NCBI GenBank assembly: GCA_963755695.1
Contig: CAVWLB010000010.1
Span: forward strand, 2,914,001-2,978,000
DNA: 64,000 bases
Direction: 5' to 3'
Source of the DNA: QHWT01 sp963755695
GTDB lineage: Bacteria; Acidobacteriota; Vicinamibacteria; Vicinamibacterales; 2-12-FULL-66-21
Part shown: positions 41,351-49,009 of the stretch, piece by piece
Position numbering within the stretch: the stretch's first letter is position 1
Layout: each line of letters starts with the position of its first letter
Made by a program: the position numbers and the translations under genes
The notes under the pieces: model-generated
The model's input: the letters and a program-made list of their open reading frames with translations, nothing else
Told to the model about the DNA's origin: nothing
The model's database searches: none

Positions 41351-42351
41351 ATCGTTCCCCAGTGCAACTCGACGTCATTCTGCCGACGCACAATCGCGAG
41401 CACCTGCTCGCGCGGGCGCTCGACAGCCTGCGCAATGCGGAGGTTCCCCCGTCACTGTCGATCCGCGTAACCGTCGTCGACAACAACTGTACGGATGGTA
41501 CTCGCGAGTTGGTGCGGGCGCGTCAGGCCGACTTCAAGGGCAGGCTCACCTATCTTTTTGAACCCCGGCCGGGAAAACCGTTTGCGCTGAATACGGGGAT
41601 CGATGCTACGAATGGCGACCTGATTGGCCTCATCGACGACGATGAGGAAATCGATCGTAATTGGTATCGCTGCATCGAGCAGGCCTTCCGCGACAAGGAC
41701 GTCGACTTTATCGGTGGCCGGTGCCTGCCGCGGTGGGGCGCTGAGCGCCCGGCCTGGCTGGGTAGTCACAATCGGGGGGTGATCGGCTGGGTCGAGCCCG
41801 GCCTCGAGCCGCTCGATTTCGGACCGACGTTCCCGGGCATCCTCACCGGCGGTAACGCGGTCATCAGACGGGCGATCATTCGAAAGGCTGGGCCGTACTC
41901 CACCGCGCTCAGCCGAACCCCCACGCGTCTGATGGGGGCGGAAGACGAGCACCTCTATCGCCGACTTTTGGAAGTTGGTGCGAAAGGACGCTACCTTCCC
42001 GAACTCGTGATCCACCATTTCGTCCCTGCCGAACGGTTGACCAAGCGATATTTCCGCCGCTGGTGCTTCTGGTGCGGTGTCTCCCGGGCCGTGATCGATC
42101 GCGAATACCCAAAGCCGGTCGCCTACGTCGCGGGCATCCCACGCTATATGTTCGGTCAGGCCGTGCGCGACGGTGTCCGCTCGCTGCGAGCTGCCGGTCG
42201 GCTGCCTGCCGACGAGCGATTTGCCGGCGAATTGCATGTCGTGGCGCTCGCCGGATTCATTTACGGCAAGCACTTTTACAGCGCCGGCCATCGGCGACCT
42301 ACCGAACCGCTCATGCATCCGGACATCGGGTGCGAGCGAGGGCGACTGTGA
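41347..42351 (+). CDS. GT2-family glycosyltransferase (first)
   Basis: 334 residues. GT-A fold opening LDVILPTHNREHLLARALDS, with VVDNNCTDGT and the metal motif LIDDDEE; the acceptor part has GPTFPGILTGGNAVIRR and an ED(E) in MGAEDEHLYRR. GTG start in a GTGA overlap with the preceding gene. Second GT partner of the operon, similar in layout to the next gene and likely an old duplicate. The sugar added is unknown. Confidence 0.9.
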   Translation: MNRSPVQLDVILPTHNREHLLARALDSLRNAEVPPSLSIRVTVVDNNCTDGTRELVRARQADFKGRLTYLFEPRPGKPFALNTGIDATNGDLIGLIDDDEEIDRNWYRCIEQAFRDKDVDFIGGRCLPRWGAERPAWLGSHNRGVIGWVEPGLEPLDFGPTFPGILTGGNAVIRRAIIRKAGPYSTALSRTPTRLMGAEDEHLYRRLLEVGAKGRYLPELVIHHFVPAERLTKRYFRRWCFWCGVSRAVIDREYPKPVAYVAGIPRYMFGQAVRDGVRSLRAAGRLPADERFAGELHVVALAGFIYGKHFYSAGHRRPTEPLMHPDIGCERGRL

Positions 42352-43394
42352 AAATCGCCCCTCTGGAGTTGAACGCGATTCCGGACGTGTCGGTCGTGAT
42401 CCCGACCTATAACCGCTCCGCCCATCTCCGCCGGACGCTCGCCAGCGTCCTCAGCCAGCGCACCCTCCGGCGCTTCGAGGTCATCGTCGTCGACAACAAT
42501 TCGACGGACGACACGAGCGCCGAAGTCGAGCGCGCCATCGCTCGAGGCGCAGCGGTCCGCCATCTGGTCGAACGCAACCAAGGCGTCTCGTACACGCGGA
42601 ACGCAGGAATTGCGGTTGCGCGCGCGCCCATATTGGCGTTCGTCGACGACGACGTGCGGGTGGACACGGTTTGGATTGAAACGATCTGCCGGACGTTCGA
42701 GGAACGCCCGGAACTCGATTGTATTGGCGGCAGAGTGTTGCCCGAATGGGAAGGGGCCCCGCCTGCCTGGCTGACACGCGATCACTGGGCTCCGCTCGCG
42801 CTGCTCGATTTAGGCGATGCCCCACGTCCCATCAACACCGACAATCGGCAGTGCCTCCTGACCTGCAATTTCGCCTGCCGCCGGGAGACGTTCGACCAAA
42901 TCGGGCTGTTCGGGACCGAGCTGCAGCGGGTCCACGACGGCATCGGGTCCATGGAGGATCACGAATGGCTGATCCGGTTCTGGGACGCGCGCCATAAGGG
43001 GATGTATATTCCCGAATTGCACGCCGTCGCAACCGTCCCGTTACGTCGAATGACGCGGAATTATCACCGCCGCTGGCACCTCGGCCACGGCCATTACTTC
43101 GCGCTGTTGAGGGAAGCGGAGTTCGAGGCGTCGAAGCGTCGCCGGCTGTTGGACGTGCCGGCGCACGCCTATCGCGCGGTGATTCGCAACCTAGTCGGCT
43201 GGCTGGGGCGGGCGTGTCGGGGAGACATGACGGGCGCGTTCTTCTTCGAAACGCGCCTGCGTTTTCTGGCCGGCTATTTCCGCACGCGTGTGCCGCAGTA
43301 CCTCCGTGGACTTTGGCGACGGCGGCGACCGGTTGTCATATTGCCCGACGAATCCGAAGGCCCGCAGGGCAACACGCGCGTTGCCCCTTTCTAG
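42348..43394 (+). CDS. GT2-family glycosyltransferase (second)
   Basis: 348 residues from GTG 42348, which overlaps the previous stop (GTGA). Opening ISVVIPTYNRS-like segment VSVVIPTYNRSAHLRRTLAS, VVDNNSTDDTS, the metal motif FVDDDVRVD, GGRVLPEWEGAPPAWL and the base motif MEDHEW. Homologous to the preceding transferase along its whole length. Last gene of the flippase operon; it converges on the secreted nuclease-like gene 37 bases away. Confidence 0.9.
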   Translation: MKIAPLELNAIPDVSVVIPTYNRSAHLRRTLASVLSQRTLRRFEVIVVDNNSTDDTSAEVERAIARGAAVRHLVERNQGVSYTRNAGIAVARAPILAFVDDDVRVDTVWIETICRTFEERPELDCIGGRVLPEWEGAPPAWLTRDHWAPLALLDLGDAPRPINTDNRQCLLTCNFACRRETFDQIGLFGTELQRVHDGIGSMEDHEWLIRFWDARHKGMYIPELHAVATVPLRRMTRNYHRRWHLGHGHYFALLREAEFEASKRRRLLDVPAHAYRAVIRNLVGWLGRACRGDMTGAFFFETRLRFLAGYFRTRVPQYLRGLWRRRRPVVILPDESEGPQGNTRVAPF

Positions 43395-43431
43395 CTCGGG
43401 CCGTCGGATCCGCCGGCAGACCGGACGTGTC

Positions 43432-44875
43432 CTACTTCACCTGGAACGTCGCGACGAGCGGGTTATGGTCCGACGGACGGTTTCCGCTCGCGTCACGCGT
43501 ATCGAACACCTGCGCCTTCGTCAAGACCAGGGCAGTGGCCCCGGTCGAATACCACACATAGTCGATTCGCGAGTTGCGAGTGTTCCCCTCCGGATTATCG
43601 GGATAGGCGACGGCGGTGCCCTTCGAGTACGCCACCGCGTAGGAGTCGCGGTAATCCTTGCTCATTTCGGCGATCTCGGTGACGCGCGGGACCAGGGTGT
43701 AGGCGTATTGCCAGACATTGAAATCGCCCATGATGATTCGCTGTTGAGCGAAGGCACCGGCCCATGGTTTGAGTTCCCTGATCTCGGCAATGCGGCAGTC
43801 GTTGCTGCTCACCTCCAAGTGCGTGGAAAAGACGTTAATGGTGCGTCCATTCACGACGATCGTCCCGCCGGCGATCGAGCGCGAACAGTTCAGCAGATGT
43901 GTGGCGGTGCTGTCAAACGGGAACCGCGACATCACCGCTTCTCCCTCGCCGCTCGCCGCACCCCACTTCTGAACCCACTTGTAGTACCACCTGCGACCGG
44001 TCTTCGCTGTCAGCTTGTCGGCAATGATCTTAACCATGTCCGCCGAGGGGGACGCGTAATGCATGATCTCGTTGAAGGAGATGACGTCCGCCTTCATCTT
44101 GATGACCCAATTCGCCACGAGATCGTAGTTCGACTTGCCGTTGGTGGCGTGACCCTGCTGAACGTTCCACTGCAGAACGCGCAGCGTCGTCGTATTGGTC
44201 GTCGGGGCTCGATCCGGCGGCGGCGGCGCGCGGTCCTGAATCCGTAATTCACCACCAGCTTCGGCTGGAGCGAGGCGCTCGACTGGTTCGAGTGAGTACG
44301 ACAGGTAAGACTTCGTGGCCGTGGAGCCGACATCGACGAGCATCACGCGGGTAGAGCGCCAGGAAGCCTGCATCGCTTCCCGCGTAATGGCCGTCACGTC
44401 GATGGTGACTTTCGAATCCAGCGACGTTCGTGACGGTGACCTGGCCGTGCTTGTGGCCCAGGTCTCCACCAGCCGTCGCCCAATCGACAGTGCCCTTGCG
44501 CACATGCCAGGTCGACTGGAATTCTTCGAATGACGAGGGGACGCAGTAGAAGGCGATCGTACGCGTCGGTACGCTGCCGCTCCTGACCGTCAGCGTCAAC
44601 TTCGCGGAGTTGATCTGGCTGCCAGCCGGGATGGTGGTGTGAGTATCGAACTTAAGGAGCGCGCGGCGGTACGTGTCGGGGTTCGTACTCGCCTTTGTCT
44701 CTACATAACTTTGAGAACCGAAGTTCGTATCCTCATACATCCCGGGTCGAAGGGTCGTGTCCGCGGCGGGGAGCGTCACGGTGGTCTGCGCCATCGCTGG
44801 GACTGCGAACGCCAGGAGCATCGCAGCGACGGGGAAGCGGCTCCATCCTGAGCCTTTGCACACACGTACCGGCAT
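43432..44875 (-). CDS. Secreted endonuclease/exonuclease/phosphatase (EEP) protein with N-terminal DNRLRE-like domain, one frameshift
   Basis: About 480 residues after correction. A signal peptide (..FPVAAMLLAFAVPAMAQ) leads to a DNRLRE-like beta domain (VTLPAADTTLRPGMYEDTN, YRRALLKFDT, about residues 20-180) and then an EEP catalytic domain: LQWNVQQG, ISFNEIMHYA, FSTHLEVSSNDCR, IIMGDFNVW and the final SDHNPLVATF. All core EEP residues are present, so a DNase or phosphodiesterase activity outside the cell is likely. The frame breaks near 44421-44430. ATG 44875 is set by AGGAGGT three bases upstream. Divergent from the PLD-like gene. Confidence 0.87.
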
Positions 44876-44959
44876 CTGACCTCCTATAACCTGGACCATG
44901 AGTTTTGCGGGGGACCCTTAGAGCGCACCGGGTCCAGCAAGAGGGATGCCCTGGCATTA

Positions 44960-44981
44960 AAGTGCTATAGACAAAGCACTT
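44960..44981. promoter_or_regulatory. Palindrome AAGTGCT-N8-AGCACTT in the EEP/PLD divergent region
   Basis: Perfect seven-base arms at 44960-44966 and 44975-44981. Its place between two divergent secreted enzymes, about 85 bases from the EEP start, fits a shared operator. Confidence 0.4.
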
Positions 44982-45037
44982 AACATCTGTTGAGCTAACT
45001 GATGGGGTGTGGCCGACTGAAAACGCTACTCAACATT

Positions 45038-45066
45038 TTGAAAAATTTACACCACACTGTTAATTT
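45038..45066 (+). promoter_or_regulatory. Candidate sigma-70-type promoter for the PLD-like gene
   Basis: TTGAAA (45038-45043), 17-base spacer, TAATTT (45061-45066). The -35 matches 5 of 6 and the -10 only 3 of 6. It would give a leader of about 310 bases. Confidence 0.3.
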
Positions 45067-45383
45067 AAGCAGATATTGAAGCTCTTCATTACGAACTGAT
45101 GAGATATGTTTTGCTACACCAGCGCCCACTGGAGCAAGACTCGCGCTTCCGTCGTAAAGGTTTGTGTAGCGATGCCACAGGGTCAACGGTGCCACCGCCG
45201 GGAAGGTGCCCTAAAGTCGAGCTGCTGGACAGGAAGTCGCTTTTGCTACTACATATGAGAGGTCCCTTCAAACTTTCCTCCCTCCGGGTTCCTATTTCTC
45301 ACGCGAACCTCGGCGTAGGGGCGGCATCACGCTGGCATAAGTGGAGAGGGTTTTACACGCAGACGGTCGAAGGAAAGAGGTTC

Positions 45384-48300
45384 ATGTACAACACGTTGGG
45401 CCGAACTCATTCCCTGGTTGCCCTTGTTCTCGCGTGGGTCGTTGTGACCCTTTGTTTTGGCGCGACGACCTCAGCACAGACATCTAAACCTGCTCAACAA
45501 GTTCAGGCTGTGGCCGCGCCACCCGCTTGTTCCGGAACTGGCGAGTGCCTTTGCGACAGCTCGTATCAGGACTGCCGCACCCCGATCATCCAATTGATCA
45601 GAAACGAACACGTCGGAATCGATGTCTCCTTCTGGTTCATGACCGACCAGCGGTATTCCCAGGAGCTCATCAACAAGTGGAAGAATGAGCACGTCCCGGT
45701 ACGCGTCATTCTCGACACCCGGGCCGACAAAGCCTATCCGGCAACCGCCAACATCCGGTCGCAGCTGGCCGCCGCCGGCATCCCGATCCGCAATTACCAC
45801 GGAGCGGCCATCAATCACTGGAAGATGATGCTGTTCGCCGGACAAGGCAAGGTTGAATTCAGCGCGGCGAACTACGCGGACGGGTCCTACTCGCCATCGC
45901 CGTTGACCCTGGCGTATGCGCAGTACGTCGACGAAGCCATCTATTTCACCGACGATCTCGGCATCGTGCAGAGCTTCATGAAGCGGTACGACAACAACTG
46001 GGTGGACACCACGACTTTCTCGAACTACGCGAACATTACGGGTCCACTTGTTCGCGCCTACCCGACGACATACACCATCGTGCCCGAACTGAATTTCGTG
46101 CCGGACCAAAAATATGACAGTCGGCTCATAAACCTGATCAGACTCGAGACTCAGCAGATTGACGTAGTGATGTTCCGCATCACGGCGTCGAACATTCCCG
46201 ACGAGCTGATCGCCCGCTGGCAGGCTGGCGTGCCCGTCCGCCTGATTACTGAGGAAGAGCAGTACCGGACTCCGGTGTATCTGTGGGATTCATATAACGT
46301 CGACCGGATGTACACGGCCGGAATCCCGATCAAGGTGAAGGACAACCTCACCCAGCAGGACGTGCACCAGAAATCGATCGTCCTTTACAGCCGCGGGAAG
46401 GCCGTCTTCGGGTCGTCGAACTGGACCACCCTCGCGCAGACTACCGAGATGGACCACAACTACTTCGCCACCAATGCGGGGACCCGAGCCAAGCCGTGGA
46501 TCCTGGACTGGTTCAAAGCCCAATTCGAACGCAAGTGGAACAACGAGAAGGAGGACGGGACTCCTGTCCTGAACGCGGACGGGACCCCTAGAGCGGTTTA
46601 CATAGACTTTGTACCGCTGCCACCGGAGACCCCCGTGTATGTCTCCCCCGCCAATGACGCCCTCGGCCAGCCCAGCGCGGTCACGTTGAAATGGGAAGGC
46701 GGGTATTGGGCCCACAAGTACGACGTCTACCTCGACACGACGCCGACCTTCACGTCGCCGATTATCGTCGACTACATGCCCGGCGAGGCGACCGCTGGCG
46801 TGGTGAGCGCGAAGGAATCACAGACGGTTTCGGGTCTGCTTCCTGCGACCACCTACTATTGGAAGATCGTCAGCAAGACGATGGCGAACAAACCGTCGCT
46901 GAACAAGACGGGGCCGACCTGGCACTTTACGACTGCCGGGGGCGTGCCGCCGCCGCCGGCGCCGAGCGGATTGACCGCGACCTCCGTGTCACAGTCGCAG
47001 ATCACGCTGCAGTGGAACGACGTCGCGGGCGAAGAAGGCTACAAGGTCGAAAGAAAACTAGCATCCGATCCGACGACCGCATGGACGCAAATCCGCACGA
47101 CCGCGGCCGACGTCGTCACCTACACGGATACCGCCAGCGGACTCAAGGCCAACACCGCCTACAACTACCGGGTGCGCGCCTTCACGACCGGGGGTAACTC
47201 CGGTTACAGCGACGTCCTCAACGTATCGACACCTGCGGCCAGCCTGAGCCAAAGGGACGTCGTTCTCTATGCGAGCAAGGCCCCGGTTCTCGTAGGCGCC
47301 GGACAGTGGGGGACGCCGGCCGATGCAACCGCTGCGGGCGGGAAACGTCTGGCCAGCCTGAACCCCGGTGGCGGAACGCTCACGGTTTCTGCTGCGCCTG
47401 CGGCCTACGTCGAGATCCCGTTCAACGCGAGCGCGAACGTTCCATATCGCCTGTGGATTCGCGGAAAGGCGCTCAACGATAGCGGTTTTGCCGACTCGAT
47501 GTTCGTGCAGTTCTCCGATTCGGTCACCCAGGGTGGAGCGAACACCTTCCGCATAGGTACGACCTCGGCGGCCATGGTCAACATCGAGGATTGCAAGGGA
47601 TGTGGACTGAAGGCGTGGGGATGGCAGGACAACGGCTTTGGCGTCGGAGTGATGGGTCCGCTCATCTACTTCCACGATTCGGGCAGCCACGTGATGCGAA
47701 TCCAGCCGCGCGAAAGGGGCTTCTCAGTCGATCAGATCGTGCTGTCGCCCGATACGTACCTGAACGGCTCACCAGGGGCACTGAAGAATGACGGCCTCAT
47801 TCTTCCGGAACAAAACAACCCGGTCGGTCCACCGGATCAGACCCTGCCAACCGTTTCCATCACCGATCCTGTCGATGGCGAGACGGTCCAGGGGGTTGTT
47901 CCGGTCAAGGTGACCGCCGCCGACAACGTGCGTGTCGACCGCGTCGAGTTGTGGGTCGATGGCGCGCTTAAGCAGACAGACAATGTCTCGCCGTTCGCCT
48001 TTGACTGGGATGCGCGATCCATTCCTGACGGCGACCATACCCTCGAGGCGCGTGCGTTCGACCCCTCCGGAAACACCGCATCGTCGGGTGTCCTAACCGT
48101 GACGGTGTCCAACCCGGCGACGCTGTCGAACGACGTGGTGCTCTATGCCGCCGAGGCACCGGTCAGGGTCGGGTCATGGGCGGTCGTGACTGACGCCACG
48201 GCAGCAGGCGGGAAACGCATCCACCAGCCGAATGCCGGACTCGCGAAAATCAGCACGCCTTCCGCAACGCCTGCACACTATTTCGAGATGACGTTCAATG

Positions 48301-48689
48301 CGGAAGCAGGCATCGCCTATCGGTTGTGGCTCCGCGGCAAGGCGGACAACAACGACTGGGCGAACGATTCGGTGTTCGCGCAATTCTCGGGGTCGACTAC
48401 GCAGGCGGGAGCCGCAACCTTCCGTATCGGCACCACCTCTGGCAGCGCCATCAATCTCGAAGATTGCAGCGGCTGTGGCGTCTCGGGCTGGGGATGGCAG
48501 GACAACGGGTGGGGGGTCAACGTGTTCGGACCCTTGATCTACTTTGCGAGCTCAGGCCCGCAGACTATCCGGATCCAGGCACGAGAAGACGGCTTCTCGA
48601 TCGATCAGATCGTCCTCTCGCCGGCGAACTACGTTGACAACGCGCCGGGAGCGCTCAAGAACGACAACACGATCCTTCCCAAGCCGTAA
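45384..48689 (+). CDS. Large secreted phospholipase D-like protein with Fn3, Ig-like and duplicated C-terminal beta domains
   Basis: 1,101 residues. Signal peptide about 1-31. Two PLD halves (55-205 and 235-395) carry HxK motifs at His145/Lys147 (INHWKMMLF) and His328/Lys330 (VHQKSIVLY..FGSSNWT), the layout of Nuc/PLD-type phosphodiesterases. Then come Fn3-like domains (about 415-520 and 525-618), a duplicated domain of about 185 residues (624-807 and 915-1101) and an Ig-like domain (820-910) between the copies. Each copy holds ED-C-x2-C-G, then GWGWQDNG or AWGWQDNG, and GPLIYF, and ends SPGALKND or APGALKND. These copies look like carbohydrate-binding modules. ATG 45384 is set by AGGAAAGAGG. 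Substrate could be nucleic acid or a phosphodiester polymer. Confidence 0.9.
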   Translation: MYNTLGRTHSLVALVLAWVVVTLCFGATTSAQTSKPAQQVQAVAAPPACSGTGECLCDSSYQDCRTPIIQLIRNEHVGIDVSFWFMTDQRYSQELINKWKNEHVPVRVILDTRADKAYPATANIRSQLAAAGIPIRNYHGAAINHWKMMLFAGQGKVEFSAANYADGSYSPSPLTLAYAQYVDEAIYFTDDLGIVQSFMKRYDNNWVDTTTFSNYANITGPLVRAYPTTYTIVPELNFVPDQKYDSRLINLIRLETQQIDVVMFRITASNIPDELIARWQAGVPVRLITEEEQYRTPVYLWDSYNVDRMYTAGIPIKVKDNLTQQDVHQKSIVLYSRGKAVFGSSNWTTLAQTTEMDHNYFATNAGTRAKPWILDWFKAQFERKWNNEKEDGTPVLNADGTPRAVYIDFVPLPPETPVYVSPANDALGQPSAVTLKWEGGYWAHKYDVYLDTTPTFTSPIIVDYMPGEATAGVVSAKESQTVSGLLPATTYYWKIVSKTMANKPSLNKTGPTWHFTTAGGVPPPPAPSGLTATSVSQSQITLQWNDVAGEEGYKVERKLASDPTTAWTQIRTTAADVVTYTDTASGLKANTAYNYRVRAFTTGGNSGYSDVLNVSTPAASLSQRDVVLYASKAPVLVGAGQWGTPADATAAGGKRLASLNPGGGTLTVSAAPAAYVEIPFNASANVPYRLWIRGKALNDSGFADSMFVQFSDSVTQGGANTFRIGTTSAAMVNIEDCKGCGLKAWGWQDNGFGVGVMGPLIYFHDSGSHVMRIQPRERGFSVDQIVLSPDTYLNGSPGALKNDGLILPEQNNPVGPPDQTLPTVSITDPVDGETVQGVVPVKVTAADNVRVDRVELWVDGALKQTDNVSPFAFDWDARSIPDGDHTLEARAFDPSGNTASSGVLTVTVSNPATLSNDVVLYAAEAPVRVGSWAVVTDATAAGGKRIHQPNAGLAKISTPSATPAHYFEMTFNAEAGIAYRLWLRGKADNNDWANDSVFAQFSGSTTQAGAATFRIGTTSGSAINLEDCSGCGVSGWGWQDNGWGVNVFGPLIYFASSGPQTIRIQAREDGFSIDQIVLSPANYVDNAPGALKNDNTILPKP

Positions 48690-48756
48690 TCGGCTATTCG
48701 CGCGGCGCGCGGTGCAACACCCGCGTGCCGCGCCTCTTCCACGCCACCCAATCGGG

Positions 48757-48900
48757 TCATTCCTCTCGCAACACCTGAATCGGCTCAATGCGGGCCGCCC
48801 GAATCGCCGGCCACAGGGTCGGCCGAGCGCTCCCATCGCGAGCCGCACGCCGATTTCGCGGCGCCACATCGCGACGAAATAGCTCAACGTTCCATAGCTC
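48757..48900 (-). pseudogene. Remnant of an ADOP-type permease C-terminus
   Basis: On the minus strand, YGTLSYFVAMWRREIG-VRLAMGA followed at once (in another frame) by TLWPAIRAARIEPIQVLREE and a stop. In intact ADOP proteins these two segments are about 75 residues apart. So this is an internally deleted end of such a gene with nothing upstream of it. It lies in the 320-base gap between two plus-strand genes. Confidence 0.7.
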
Positions 48901-49009
48901 GATGTACTTCTGTGTCTGCCGCTCGATATGGAGTCGCTCACGCGCTGGTGCAAGCGCAAGGGGAGACATCGGCAAGGCGCAGAGCACGTCGGCCGAGTGT
49001 TGGCGGATA

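Larger units (their letters stand above)
44876..45383. other. 508-base AT-rich divergent regulatory region
   Basis: Markedly AT-richer than the surroundings between about 44.94 and 45.12 kb. It holds an operator-like palindrome and a promoter-like pair, listed separately. The 45.1-45.38 kb part would be a leader of about 310 bases for the PLD-like gene; no riboswitch class was recognised in it. Confidence 0.6.

Noticed and set aside
38423..44981. Shared AAGCACTT operator upstream of the flippase and in the EEP/PLD gap
   Set aside because: The eight-base match is expected by chance a couple of times in 64 kb and also occurs inside a coding region near 42.27 kb.
45100..45383. Riboswitch (for example c-di-GMP type) in the PLD leader
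   Set aside because: The leader is long enough, but none of the conserved blocks of known classes could be found by eye.
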